Shown here piece after piece: positions 54,352 to 64,000 of a stretch of DNA of 64,000 bases. The DNA comes from an uncultured Granulosicoccaceae bacterium (GTDB lineage Bacteria; Pseudomonadota; Gammaproteobacteria; Granulosicoccales; Granulosicoccaceae), in the NCBI GenBank assembly GCA_937998875.1, contig CALLBO010000025.1, forward strand, positions 62,001 through 126,000, in the 5' to 3' direction. The notes beneath the pieces were generated by a model. It made no database searches. It had not been told where the DNA came from and was given only the letters and a program-made list of their open reading frames with translations. Position 1 is the stretch's first letter; each line of letters starts with the position of its first letter. Both the position numbers and the translations under genes were made by a program.

Positions 54352-54539
54352 TGTGATCTGCGTATACCGTAAAGCACCATATTGTCATGACATATTAAAT
54401 TTGTAAAGCAAACTCGCATCCAGTTTTGAATTGACGCGAAAATCGAGGCTGGTTTTGTCTACTGCTGCTTAACCCGCGTACCGGCGAAGAAGCTTCCCAT
54501 TTCACATTCCCTTCATGCTTCCGAAAATATCCTCCCAGA

Positions 54540-57500
54540 TCAGACTCCCTCAACCTTCCCACCGAACCCACCACCCCCGGGCGTTTGCATCACAAACACA
54601 TCGCCCGGATACACCTCAATCGCATCAATCCCTTTTACTGGAACAACAGTACCGTCAGCGCGTTCAACCCAGTCATTACCAACTTCACCAGGCGAACCTC
54701 CATCAACCCCAAACGGGGGCACTCGTCTGTGACCACCAAGCACCGTCACCGTCATCGCTTCAAGAAAACGCAATCGACGGGTGATACCATCACCACCGGT
54801 ATGGCGACCTGCTCCACCTGAGCCGCGGCGAATCGTGAACTCTTCTACACGCACGGGAAAACGCCACTCCAGAACTTCAGGGTCTGTCATCCGGGTATTG
54901 GTCATGTGAGTTTGTATTGCCGAGCAGCCGTCGAAGTCAGGTCCGGCCCCTACTCCGCCACATATGGTTTCATAGTTCTGCCGTTGCTCATTGCCCCAGA
55001 CAAAATTATTCATGGTGGCCTGACTACCCGCCATAATCCCGAGCGCACCAATTAGTGCATTGCACATCGCCTGACTGACTTCGGTGTTACCGGCGATGAC
55101 TGCCGACGGATATTCAGCGTTAATCATACTGCCCTTCGGTGCGATGATTGTTAACGGCTTAAAACAACCTTCATTTAACGGAATCGGTTTATCAACCAGC
55201 GTCCTGAACACATACAGTACAACCGCACGACACACAGCGAATGGTGCATTAAAGTTGAGTGAATCTTTTTCCGAGGTACCGGTGAAGTCAATCGTTGCCT
55301 CCCTTGCTTCGGCGTTAACGCGAATGGCAACATTGATTACCGCTCCACTATCCATTTCATAACGGTAGCTTCCATCTTTTAGTGCAGTAATAACCCGACG
55401 AACACATTCTTCTGCGTTGTCCTGCACGTGCTTCATATAAGCCTGTACAACATCAAGCCCGAATTGCTCTACCATTTTCCGCACTTCCTGTGCACCGGTT
55501 TCGTTGGCTGCGACCTGGGCGGCCAGATCAGCCATATTTTCATCGATGTTGCGACACGGGTATTTGCCGGACGCCAGAAGTGCTCTGGTTTCTTTTTCTC
55601 TGAGCTGGCCTTTATCAACCAGTTTGAAGTTATCAATCAAGACACCCTCATCATCTATGTGACTACTGTCAGGAGGTGCACTGCCAGGCGTGCTACCACC
55701 AATATCAGCATGGTGACCACGGGATGCAACGTAAAACAGAACGGTATCCTGTGTAACGTTCCAAACCGGAGTTACCACGGTCACATCGGGTAAATGGGTG
55801 CCCCCGTTAAACGGGGCGTTTAATACATACACATCACGAGGTGCCATTGTATTGCTATTGAGCCGTATCACAGTATTGATTGATTCGCTCATGGAGCCCA
55901 GGTGTACCGGTACGTGCGGCGCATTAGCGACTAACGTACCGTCTGTGGCAAACAATGCACAGGAGAAATCCAGACGCTCTTTAATGTTTACCGAATAAGC
56001 GGTATTCGCAAGCGTGGCTCCCATCTGCTCGGCGATATTCATAAACAGATTATTGAATACTTCCAGCATTACCGGATCAGCGCTGGTGCCTGCAGAAAGC
56101 TCTCGCTTCATCTGCGTGACTCGTTCCAGTACCAACTGGCCCCAGGCATCAATGGATAGCCGCCAGTCATTTTCTACAATGGTGGTACCGGTTTGTTCCT
56201 TGATGATGGCAGGGCCTGCAAGCGTCTGTCCCGGTAACAGCTGATCGCGATCATACAAAGGTACGTCAACTCTGTTGCCATCGCTTACCATGGCGACGGT
56301 ATCAATTGATTTTGGCGTGCTGTCTGTTAGTGTTGCGATATTCTCTGCAGGTGAATCTGTAGCGCCGATTGCTTCTGCACCCAGTGACTCAATCACCAGA
56401 TCACGATCACCAGCAGAGAAGCCGTAACGCAGTTGGTGCGCCTCTTCAAAGCGCTGACGCATCTCGGCTTCTGTACCGAATGTCACTTCAAGTGGAAGGA
56501 AAGAACCCGGGTAGCGCAGTTGCACGCGCTTAATCACGGTAGCAGCGCATTGCTCTACTCCCTGGCTTAGCACTTCGGCCAGTGCCTCTTGTGCGAGTCG
56601 GTCAAGTTGTTTACCGGCATCGTTAACATCAGTAATGCTTTGCTCAAACTGCTCTTCGCGCAAGGCACGAATGTCTGCAAGACCCATCCCGTAGGCCGAC
56701 AAAACACCTGCAAAAGGATGCAACAGTACTTTTTGTATACCGAGTGCATCAGCCACCCCACAGGCATGCTGGCCACCAGCGCCACCGAAGCAGTTCAACG
56801 TATAACGGGTAACATCATAACCACGTTGCACAGAGATTTTTTTAATCGCATTTGCCATATTTTCAATAGCAATGCGTAAGAAGCCGTTGGCAACCTGCTC
56901 TACAGACATTATCGGATCACCTGTTTCTGTCGCAATTGCCCTGGCAAGCGTCTGAAACTTTTTAGTAACAATTTCAGTATCGAGCGGCATATTGGAATTC
57001 GGGCCAAACACCGATGGAAAATGGTGCGCCTGCAATTTACCCAGCATCACATTGCAATCTGTGACGGTTAACGGACCACCGCGACGATAGCAAGCAGGCC
57101 CAGGTGTGGCACCGGCACTGTCAGGCCCCACTTGAAATCGACCTTCCTCGAACTTGAGTATTGAACCACCACCGGCAGCTACCGTATGAATATTCATCAT
57201 CGGGGCGCGCATACGTACACCGGCAACTTCGGTTTCAAAACTTCGTTCAAAGCTACCGGCATAGTGACAAACATCGGTTGATGTGCCGCCCATATCAAAA
57301 CCAATCAGCTTGTGATGGCCTGCCTGTACACCGGTTTTGACCATGCCAACAACACCACCTGCAGGCCCTGACAATATGGCATCCTTACCCTGGAACAAAC
57401 TGGCATCAGTTAACCCGCCATTGGATTGCATGAACAGCAAACGTTCACACCCACCCTGATCTGCATCAAGTGCATCACGTACCTGTTGTACGTATCTTTG

Positions 57501-58148
57501 TAAAATTGGTGACAAATACGCATCTACTACCGTGGTGTCTCCTCGGCTGACCAGCTTCATCAATGGCGACGTTTTATAAGAGGTAGAAATTTGCGTAAAA
57601 CCAACTTCTGCTGCTATCTCTGCCAGGCGCAGTTCATGTGACGGATTTTTGTATCCGTGCAGCAAGGCGATGGCGACACTCCTGATGCCGTCGTTGTAAG
57701 CATCCTGCAAGGCAACCAGAGCAGATGCTTCAGAAAGCTTGGTAACGACATCACCATTGGCGGCTAGTCGCTCTGTTACTTCATTCACTCTTTCATAGAG
57801 AAGCTCAGGCAATTCAACATTCAGATCAAAAAGCGTTGGCCGCGCTTGATAGCCAATGCGCAGCTGATCAGCAAAACCCTTTGTTATTAACAGCAGCGTC
57901 CGATCACCCTTGCGCTCCAGCAATGCATTGGTGGCTACGGTGGTGCCCATCTTAACGGCACTGATGGCGCCAGCCGGAATAGGTTCATTGGCCTCCAGCT
58001 GCAGAATATCACGCACACCCTGGACAGCAGCATCACGATACTGCTCGGGATTCTCTGAAAGCAACTTAATTGTCTTTAACGTGCCATCAGTATGACGAGC
58101 AACAATATCTGTGAAGGTGCCACCCCGATCAACCCAAAACTGCCACAT
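54540..58148 (-). CDS. Fused hydantoinase/5-oxoprolinase (HyuA-HyuB)
   Basis: This is a 1202-residue protein. Residues 1-690 are the HyuA-like ATPase part ([66 protein letters not shown]). Residues about 690-1202 are the HyuB part ([68 protein letters not shown]). The fusion equals eukaryotic 5-oxoprolinase (OPLAH), which uses ATP to open 5-oxoproline to glutamate. The split bacterial forms hydrolyse N-methylhydantoin or carboxylate acetone. Substrate here uncertain; 5-oxoproline or a hydantoin most likely. Confidence 0.92.
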   Translation of the reverse strand: MWQFWVDRGGTFTDIVARHTDGTLKTIKLLSENPEQYRDAAVQGVRDILQLEANEPIPAGAISAVKMGTTVATNALLERKGDRTLLLITKGFADQLRIGYQARPTLFDLNVELPELLYERVNEVTERLAANGDVVTKLSEASALVALQDAYNDGIRSVAIALLHGYKNPSHELRLAEIAAEVGFTQISTSYKTSPLMKLVSRGDTTVVDAYLSPILQRYVQQVRDALDADQGGCERLLFMQSNGGLTDASLFQGKDAILSGPAGGVVGMVKTGVQAGHHKLIGFDMGGTSTDVCHYAGSFERSFETEVAGVRMRAPMMNIHTVAAGGGSILKFEEGRFQVGPDSAGATPGPACYRRGGPLTVTDCNVMLGKLQAHHFPSVFGPNSNMPLDTEIVTKKFQTLARAIATETGDPIMSVEQVANGFLRIAIENMANAIKKISVQRGYDVTRYTLNCFGGAGGQHACGVADALGIQKVLLHPFAGVLSAYGMGLADIRALREEQFEQSITDVNDAGKQLDRLAQEALAEVLSQGVEQCAATVIKRVQLRYPGSFLPLEVTFGTEAEMRQRFEEAHQLRYGFSAGDRDLVIESLGAEAIGATDSPAENIATLTDSTPKSIDTVAMVSDGNRVDVPLYDRDQLLPGQTLAGPAIIKEQTGTTIVENDWRLSIDAWGQLVLERVTQMKRELSAGTSADPVMLEVFNNLFMNIAEQMGATLANTAYSVNIKERLDFSCALFATDGTLVANAPHVPVHLGSMSESINTVIRLNSNTMAPRDVYVLNAPFNGGTHLPDVTVVTPVWNVTQDTVLFYVASRGHHADIGGSTPGSAPPDSSHIDDEGVLIDNFKLVDKGQLREKETRALLASGKYPCRNIDENMADLAAQVAANETGAQEVRKMVEQFGLDVVQAYMKHVQDNAEECVRRVITALKDGSYRYEMDSGAVINVAIRVNAEAREATIDFTGTSEKDSLNFNAPFAVCRAVVLYVFRTLVDKPIPLNEGCFKPLTIIAPKGSMINAEYPSAVIAGNTEVSQAMCNALIGALGIMAGSQATMNNFVWGNEQRQNYETICGGVGAGPDFDGCSAIQTHMTNTRMTDPEVLEWRFPVRVEEFTIRRGSGGAGRHTGGDGITRRLRFLEAMTVTVLGGHRRVPPFGVDGGSPGEVGNDWVERADGTVVPVKGIDAIEVYPGDVFVMQTPGGGGFGGKVEGV

Positions 58149-58226
58149 GGTTTATTCTCTAATGTATTTTTGTTAAAACAGGAGATAATATTTCTAAGAC
58201 TTTACCATCAGCACGCAAACAACATC

Positions 58227-58553
58227 CTACTGAACCAGAGAATAATCTGTAGGTGTTAAAATAGTATTACTGATATGGGCAACAATCGCCTCGTCTTTCT
58301 CACTGGCCGCCCGGGCCTCAATCCACACCGGATCACTGGTAAACGCGTTCCAGCGTGACTCCCGCTCAGCCAGGCTTTCCCACTCAAGCAGGTAATACAA
58401 ACACTGAGAATTTTCACCGATGGCCACCGTCCAAAAACCGGTTGGCCGAATCCCGTGTTTTTCCCAGAGCTTTAACGTGGTATTTCGAAACCGATCGTTT
58501 AACGCCGGCAATCGACCGGGCAGGCAGTGGTAGATTCTTAGTTCATGGAGCAT
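58227..58553 (-). CDS. NIPSNAP-family protein
   Basis: This is a 108-residue ferredoxin-like-fold protein. It opens MLHELRIYHCLPGRLPALNDRF and contains LYYLLEWESLAEREKRW-like and AFTSDPVW segments, typical of the NIPSNAP domain (dimeric alpha/beta barrel). Bacterial members are small and functionally obscure, often next to catabolic enzymes. It sits 78 bp upstream of the fused hydantoinase gene on the same strand and downstream of the GMC oxidoreductase. Confidence 0.88.
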   Translation of the reverse strand: MLHELRIYHCLPGRLPALNDRFRNTTLKLWEKHGIRPTGFWTVAIGENSQCLYYLLEWESLAERESRWNAFTSDPVWIEARAASEKDEAIVAHISNTILTPTDYSLVQ

Positions 58554-58722
58554 ATTGGTTCCGGAAGAGTGGATGGAAAACCCGAATTACTTGTATACCC
58601 GAAGGCGACTCGCAGGCAATACTGCGCTTTTCCCTTTGCGGTGGCGGGATTGAGCATAACAGCCCCACGACCGACTCACTCTCGTGCGACCTGCCCGGCC
58701 ATGGTCAGTATCTTCAAAATGT

Positions 58723-60342
58723 TTACTCACTGAACCGATGACGAGAATTGTGCTGCATCATGGCTGCCCCTTTTTGACCGATCATTAAAGTCGGTGCATT
58801 GGTGTTTGCCGATGTTATAGATGGCATCACTGACGCATCGATAACACGTAGTGCATCTACACCCCGAACGCGTAGTTCAGGATCTACCACCGCGCGTTCA
58901 TCACTACCCATTCGGCAAGTACCTACCGGATGAAAAACAGTGCCACCACCATTGCGGATAGAATCAAGAATCTCGGCGTCGGTTTGCGTCTCGCTGCCGG
59001 GCACCATTTCAACATCCCATAGATTGCGGAAGGCGGGCTGGTTGTTGATGTCGCGCAGAATCCTGATAGCATCAATCATGACCTCTCTGTCCTTTTTGGC
59101 AGACAGATAGTTTGGCGCGATCTTCGGTTGCTGAAACGGATCACTCGATTGAATGGCGACTGAGCCCCGGCTTTCCGGATGACACTGCCAGACCGATGAA
59201 GTAAATCCGGAATACTTGTGTAGAGGTGTACCAGGTTTATCAACCGACAGCGGCATCACGTTGAATTGAATATCCGGCCGACCGTTAGTTGCGTATTGCG
59301 TACACGCAGCACCCCCTACCTGTCCTGCACCAACTGTTAGTGGCCCCTCGCCTTTTAAAATCCAGTCAAGGCCCATTTTCGCAAGCTTCAAGGGATTGCG
59401 GACGTCATCGTTCAGTGACAGTTTTTGTTTGAGCTTTACCACCATACGCATTTGATAGTGATCCTGCAGATTCTCGCCAACCTCCGGGGAATCTGCGACC
59501 ACCTCAATACCATGGCGTTGTAACAGGCCGGCCGGACCAACACCTGATAACTGCAGTATTTGAGGCGACTGCAGAGAGCCTGCAGATAACACCACCTCTG
59601 AGCTGGCCATGGCACTATGACGCTGATCGCCGGTGATCCACTCAACACCAACAGCACGGCCTTGTTTGATGATAATTTTCGAAACGTGTGCTTTAGTCTG
59701 AAGGGTGATATTCGGTCGCTGCAATACTGGTTTTAAAAAGGCGGCGGCAGCGCTCGCTCGAAACCGTTTGGAAATTGATAATTGATATGCGCCAACGCCC
59801 AGTGTGGTAGCGCCGTTAAAGTCAGGATTAAACGGCAGGCCATATTCTTGTGCGGCTTGTACCCATGCCGCACAGGCCGGGTTATCGTTGCGTAAATTCG
59901 ACACCGAAAGCTCACCGTCTCTGCCGCGAAAATAATCGTCCCCGCCGTTGTAGTTTTCTAACTCTTTAAAGTGAGGTAACAGCTCTTCGAATGACCAACG
60001 AGAGGCACCTTGCTTTACCCAGTCATCATAATCCTGGTGTTGACCACGAATGAATACCAGGCCGTTTATTGAACTTGATCCACCGACTATGTGCCCACGC
60101 GGCCAGACAATGCCGCGCTGGCCATCGCCTTCTGATGGTTCAGTTTTAAATGAACGTGAAAAACGTGGATCGTAAATGGATCGGAAATATCCCACTGGTA
60201 GCTTAAGCCAGAAATTACGATCCCAACCGCCTGACTCCAGCACCAGAACTTTAGCATCCGGATCGGCGGATAAGCGATTTGCCACCACAGAACCTGCAGA
60301 GCCAGAGCCTATAATGATGTAATCGAATTCAGCTGATGGCAT
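58723..60342 (-). CDS. GMC-family flavoprotein oxidoreductase (choline-dehydrogenase-like)
   Basis: This is a 539-residue protein. The FAD loop YIIIGSGSAGSVVANRL opens the chain, followed by GGSSSINGLVFIRGQHQDYDDW and VVLSAGSLQSPQILQLSGVG (both GMC signatures) and the C-terminal HPVGTCRMGSDERAVVDPELRV with the catalytic His. GMC enzymes oxidise alcohols. It overlaps the stop codon of the upstream enolase-superfamily gene by one base, so both are expressed together and may act on the same compound. Confidence 0.94.
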   Translation of the reverse strand: MPSAEFDYIIIGSGSAGSVVANRLSADPDAKVLVLESGGWDRNFWLKLPVGYFRSIYDPRFSRSFKTEPSEGDGQRGIVWPRGHIVGGSSSINGLVFIRGQHQDYDDWVKQGASRWSFEELLPHFKELENYNGGDDYFRGRDGELSVSNLRNDNPACAAWVQAAQEYGLPFNPDFNGATTLGVGAYQLSISKRFRASAAAAFLKPVLQRPNITLQTKAHVSKIIIKQGRAVGVEWITGDQRHSAMASSEVVLSAGSLQSPQILQLSGVGPAGLLQRHGIEVVADSPEVGENLQDHYQMRMVVKLKQKLSLNDDVRNPLKLAKMGLDWILKGEGPLTVGAGQVGGAACTQYATNGRPDIQFNVMPLSVDKPGTPLHKYSGFTSSVWQCHPESRGSVAIQSSDPFQQPKIAPNYLSAKKDREVMIDAIRILRDINNQPAFRNLWDVEMVPGSETQTDAEILDSIRNGGGTVFHPVGTCRMGSDERAVVDPELRVRGVDALRVIDASVMPSITSANTNAPTLMIGQKGAAMMQHNSRHRFSE

Positions 60343-61508
60343 CAGTGTGCGACCGACAGTGCTGGATCATTTTGTAATGCCGACAGCACGCTAAGGTCAA
60401 TGCCAAGACCGGGTTCGTCACTGATAACAATCCGGCCATTCTCAACAACTGGTGCATACAGTTTTTCACGCAGCGGGTTCGGGTTTGAATCTATTTCTAA
60501 TATGCCATCACCGCCCACTGCTGCCAACAAGTGCGCAGACGCAATCAGCCCTACTCCACCGCCTAAAAAGTGCGGGCAGTAACTTTTTGCATTCTCCAGA
60601 GCCTCATTGGCCACCGGTATTACACCGCTGAAGCCACCCCACTTGCACATATCCGGTTGCATGACGCTCAACCAGTTTGATTGGTTAGCTGCAGTAAACG
60701 AATGGACACTTGCAATGTTTTCACCTGCTGCCAGTGGAATATTCGACGCTTGAGCAAGTGTTATCCAGTCATCGGCTGATGAATCAGCCATAATAGGCTC
60801 CTCCAGCCATGTAATAGGATAGTCGGCCAACCTCACTGCCTGCACGATAGCCTGATCTAACGACCACGCCTGATTGGCATCCACCATCAATTGTTCGCCG
60901 GAATCGAGTTGCGAACAGATGCTTTCTATATTGGGATAGTCGATCTCATCACCAAATCCAATCTTTAATTTGAACCCCTTATAACCTGCATCACGACAAC
61001 GTAAGAATGACTCAGTTGCACCCGTGGGATTAATACCACTGGCGTATACACCGATATTCGCTTGACCTGCACCTAATAATTTAAAGAGTGGTAGCTGCAG
61101 TCGTTTTGCAACAAGATCCCATAGGGCGATATCAATACCTGCAATGGACTGTGCTACCGGACCCGGTTCTCCGGATTGCACGGACAGCCTTTGAAACTGA
61201 TTCTGCAAAGTCTGGAAACATTGCTCAGGGCTTAAGAATTCATTACCGACTAATGCAGGTAGAATGGCAGATTCAAGAAGCCGTGCCCGGTGCTCCGCGC
61301 CGCAGGTAGGAAAATTACACCACACCTCACCGACACCTGTGTTTCCCTGCGTGTCTCGCAACATCAGGTATACAGCCGGTCTGTCAGTCATGGTGCCAAA
61401 GGATGTCTGCACCGGTGTTTTAACCGGGGACCGCAACACGATGGTTTGGGCGCTTTCAATAACAAACGAAAGATCTTCGTTAGAATAGTCAGCTGCAATA
61501 TTAATCAT
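60342..61508 (-). CDS. Mandelate racemase/muconate lactonizing enzyme family protein (enolase superfamily)
   Basis: This is a 388-residue protein. The catalytic KxK is Lys180/Lys182 (GFKLKIGFG). Metal ligands are Asp210 (MVDANQAW), Glu236 (WLEEPI) and Glu263 (AAGENI). The capping domain includes TSFGTMTDRPAVYLMLRDTQGNTGVGEVW. Such enzymes abstract a proton alpha to a carboxylate to racemise, cycloisomerise or dehydrate sugar acids. With the GMC oxidoreductase directly downstream, sugar-acid oxidation is a likely context. Specific substrate not predictable. Confidence 0.93.
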   Translation of the reverse strand: MINIAADYSNEDLSFVIESAQTIVLRSPVKTPVQTSFGTMTDRPAVYLMLRDTQGNTGVGEVWCNFPTCGAEHRARLLESAILPALVGNEFLSPEQCFQTLQNQFQRLSVQSGEPGPVAQSIAGIDIALWDLVAKRLQLPLFKLLGAGQANIGVYASGINPTGATESFLRCRDAGYKGFKLKIGFGDEIDYPNIESICSQLDSGEQLMVDANQAWSLDQAIVQAVRLADYPITWLEEPIMADSSADDWITLAQASNIPLAAGENIASVHSFTAANQSNWLSVMQPDMCKWGGFSGVIPVANEALENAKSYCPHFLGGGVGLIASAHLLAAVGGDGILEIDSNPNPLREKLYAPVVENGRIVISDEPGLGIDLSVLSALQNDPALSVAH

Positions 61509-61738
61509 TTGGACGGCTCCCGCGTCAGGTAGCGGCGGATAAAACGCTTATACAGCTCTTCAATGACACACCAATTTGTAGTGAAGAATTTTTCACCAGT
61601 GTAGCATCGACTAATTTATTGCCAGCAAATCGGGAACTCAGGTGAGTTGGCATGTGCGTACACTCTTACAATTCATCCGTATTTACCGCCACGCTGGTAG
61701 AGACGGCAATGATTTATATGGACTATCTGCCAGTATAG

Positions 61739-64000
61739 TCATATCACCTGACGCAGAAGTTGCGCTGGTGACGCCGCGAGTGATTTGGAAACCCACAGGG
61801 CCCCGGCACCTAAACACGATATTACGATGCCAAAGGCAACAACTGTTGCAACCAGCCACGATACCGGTCCAACGGGTAGTTCAAGCCAGCTGGTCGCTAC
61901 CAACGTGCCCAGCACAGTGCCAATAACTATGGCAAACAACGCGACAACTGTTCCCAGTAGCACATACTCAATTCCCAGGGCGCGTATTAGGCTGCTGTGG
62001 CGGCTGCCTATGGCGTGCAGGATGGCGGCTTCCTGCAATTGCCGCTGTCTGTTGGCTGCCACCACACTGGCCAGTACCAGTAAACTGGCTACCAGGCTGG
62101 TAATCGCAACGATACTTACTGCCAGTGCCGCTGCATTTAAAATGCGTCTGGCAGTTGCCAGCCCGCGTGTCGTACGAATGGTGACTACAGCGGGATAGTC
62201 GGCTGCAATTGCGTTGGCGGCTGCAATATCCAGCGGTATGTCAGCTGGCGGCGAATCTGTGTTGTGATCTGTCGTGTGTTGATACGCTACTCCTACATAA
62301 CGCGTAATGTACTCATCTAACGCACCAGGGCTAAACAATGCCTCGAACCAGAAGCGCGTTTCAAAGTTACCCTGAGCATAAATAGCGACAAGCTCCGCTT
62401 CTAATACCTTGCCCAGAATACTAAAAGTCAACGTGTCACCCACTTCAACACCAATCTGCCCTGCTTCTCGATCTTCCATTGCCACCAGTACCGGGCCGTT
62501 ATAGTCCGCTGTCCAGAACTGACCCGACGTTGCGCGTACATAGTCTATACGCTCAAGTCGATAACTCAGTTTGTGTTCATCGTTTGCTTCAAGTGCTTCA
62601 GAAGCTTCGGCACGTTCCTGCAATAGATCTCCGTTTACTTTGGTCAGTCTGCCGTGCACCAGGGGCACTGTGTTCACCTCGGTAACACCCGGTGCTTTTA
62701 AAACAGTGGCTTCGAACGCCTTAACATCAGGCGCTTGTACATCGTAAAAAGCCAGTGCCGGTGCGCGCTCCGGAACAGTACTGTCCAGCAGGCGTACCAT
62801 AGACACAATGACGATGGTGGCCGTCACCAACAAGGTGGTAGCGATGCCTAGAGACAGCAACAAAGGCCGCAATGGTGAACCGGGTTGATCAAACCCTGCA
62901 AGCGCACGACGCGCAGCAAAGTGCCGGTCTATTTTTCCCGACCGTACAATCTGCCTGGAGGCTCTGCGTATACCAATCACTATTGCTGACAGTGCGGCGT
63001 ACAACAGTACCATTGCAACCACAAATCCGATGCCGATAGTTTTATCGGGTAGCAGTGCGATCAATGCAACTGCTGCTGCAACACCGAGCAGCGTGCAAAC
63101 ACCTTTTGCGCCGGCCGAAAGCGGCATACGAGCGTCTTGATCTGTATCACCGCGTAGTAATTGCGCCGGTGCGGTAGATAAGCTTCTGGCGAGGTTAGGT
63201 GCCGCGAAAGTCAGTGCGGCCAGGGTGCCAAACGCCATTGAAATTGCAGTAGGCTTGAGCAGTAACAACGGGGAAGTAGAGATCGGTAAGCCACCGGCGA
63301 GGCTGCGCGACAAAACATAGGCAATTAGCGCCCCTGCCAATGCTGCTATGGCGCTGGTTAAAAACGCCACCAGTAAAACTTCTGTCACCATTACCCTTGA
63401 TCGCCATGCGTCACGCGCACCAATGGCCGATAAGGTGGCCAGATCTTCACGCCTTGAGTCCAGCCAGGCGGCCACGCCATTTGCAACACCAAGCCCGCCG
63501 ACCAACAATGTGGCAACGGCAATAAGCATGAGTACAGCAGCCACTTCATTTAAACGATCTGTGACACGATCATTACGTTGCTCAACCGTGTTGAGTTCGG
63601 CAGTGTTGTCTGGAAAAGCTGCGCGCCATGCGTCGATAAAGTCACCCGTATTACCGTGTACTCCACGAGCAGGATCTATGTTTGGACCTTCAAGTCGCAC
63701 TCTGTATTCGTAGTCCACAAGGCTGGTAGGTGTTATCAGGCCAGTGGCATTCAGAGTAGACTGCGACACTAAAACCGGCGGCCCGCGTACATCAGCACTC
63801 AAGGCACGATCCGGCTGATTTAGAATAATCGCGCGTACTGTCAGCTCGATATCACCCACCAAAATAGAGTCTCCGACCTCAAGTGCCAGGTCCAGTGCGA
63901 GCGCCGGATCTATAGCTGCACCAAAATCTGCGGTCGCGTCTTTAAGGCTAAGTGGCGGCTCAAATTTAACGGTGCCGTAAAGCGGATAGTTTTCGTCTAC
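61739..64000 (-). CDS. FtsX-type ABC transporter permease, large two-domain (5' end outside window)
   Basis: The frame is open to base 64000 and continues upstream as PALALDLALEVGDSILVGDIEL, so about 754 residues are seen and the N-terminus is missing. Two FtsX domains with four-helix groups can be read (AAVLMLIAVATLLVGGLGVANGVAAWLDSRREDLATLSAIG and SIVAITSLVASLLVLASVVAANRQRQLQEAAILHAIGSRHSSLI). Between them is an extracytoplasmic domain. This matches the YbbP-like permease group, usually paired with a LolD-type ATPase (YbbA-like), which would lie outside the window. Confidence 0.9.
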   Translation of the reverse strand, partial: VDENYPLYGTVKFEPPLSLKDATADFGAAIDPALALDLALEVGDSILVGDIELTVRAIILNQPDRALSADVRGPPVLVSQSTLNATGLITPTSLVDYEYRVRLEGPNIDPARGVHGNTGDFIDAWRAAFPDNTAELNTVEQRNDRVTDRLNEVAAVLMLIAVATLLVGGLGVANGVAAWLDSRREDLATLSAIGARDAWRSRVMVTEVLLVAFLTSAIAALAGALIAYVLSRSLAGGLPISTSPLLLLKPTAISMAFGTLAALTFAAPNLARSLSTAPAQLLRGDTDQDARMPLSAGAKGVCTLLGVAAAVALIALLPDKTIGIGFVVAMVLLYAALSAIVIGIRRASRQIVRSGKIDRHFAARRALAGFDQPGSPLRPLLLSLGIATTLLVTATIVIVSMVRLLDSTVPERAPALAFYDVQAPDVKAFEATVLKAPGVTEVNTVPLVHGRLTKVNGDLLQERAEASEALEANDEHKLSYRLERIDYVRATSGQFWTADYNGPVLVAMEDREAGQIGVEVGDTLTFSILGKVLEAELVAIYAQGNFETRFWFEALFSPGALDEYITRYVGVAYQHTTDHNTDSPPADIPLDIAAANAIAADYPAVVTIRTTRGLATARRILNAAALAVSIVAITSLVASLLVLASVVAANRQRQLQEAAILHAIGSRHSSLIRALGIEYVLLGTVVALFAIVIGTVLGTLVATSWLELPVGPVSWLVATVVAFGIVISCLGAGALWVSKSLAASPAQLLRQVI

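Overview
The window looks like the chromosome of a free-living, probably marine, heterotrophic gammaproteobacterium of moderate GC. This rests on gene content only: a cadherin-type adhesin, TRAP and ABC uptake systems, LysR, IclR and SorC regulators, DUF1127, aconitase X, a reductive-dehalogenase fusion and CBM10-like Trp/Cys motifs. No rRNA, tRNA, prophage, integrase or CRISPR array was seen, and the species cannot be named from the sequence.

Layout. 1-1650 is the C-terminal end of a giant adhesin. 2119-6000 holds a LysR regulator divergent from an aldo/keto reductase, a lipoprotein cupredoxin, a VOC protein and a cysteine hydrolase. 6016-8221 is a tight minus-strand operon: selenium-binding protein/methanethiol oxidase, [2Fe-2S] ferredoxin and CoA-binding protein. 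A large palindrome separates it from a divergent IclR regulator and aconitase X (8376-11030). 11031-11846 is a repeat-rich non-coding island with MITE-like elements and an inverted pair of hairpin units. 11847-16635 holds a thioesterase, an Asp/Glu-racemase-like protein and, divergent from them, a 1073-residue cytoplasmic reductive-dehalogenase-like enzyme fused to its own flavin/[2Fe-2S] reductase.

17-30 kb is mixed metabolism (SDR, D-2-hydroxyacid dehydrogenase, MFS transporter, LysR, HAD phosphatase, Rieske oxygenase). It contains three broken genes: an RraA-family gene with a frameshift, a Baeyer-Villiger-type monooxygenase with an in-frame TGA, and a decayed haloacetate dehalogenase. 30-35 kb carries a GFA-family protein, a second aldo/keto reductase, a ferric-reductase-like flavocytochrome and small membrane proteins.

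35.4-41.2 kb is a TAXI-TRAP uptake system next to a DctB-like kinase and a response regulator that has lost its AAA+ domain. 41.5-50.3 kb is a complete carbohydrate/polyol module: SorC regulator, xylulokinase, two ABC permeases and a binding protein on one strand, and the ATPase, an SDR and a zinc polyol dehydrogenase on the other. In both uptake systems a strong hairpin follows the binding-protein gene before the permease gene, as expected for differential expression.

50.6-54.4 kb has an Mrr-like membrane protein and a 1012-residue secreted protein with propeller-like repeats and six GWGW motifs. 54.5-61.5 kb is a minus-strand set: fused hydantoinase/5-oxoprolinase, NIPSNAP protein, GMC oxidoreductase and enolase-superfamily enzyme. 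The window ends inside an FtsX-type ABC permease (61739-64000, 5' end missing).
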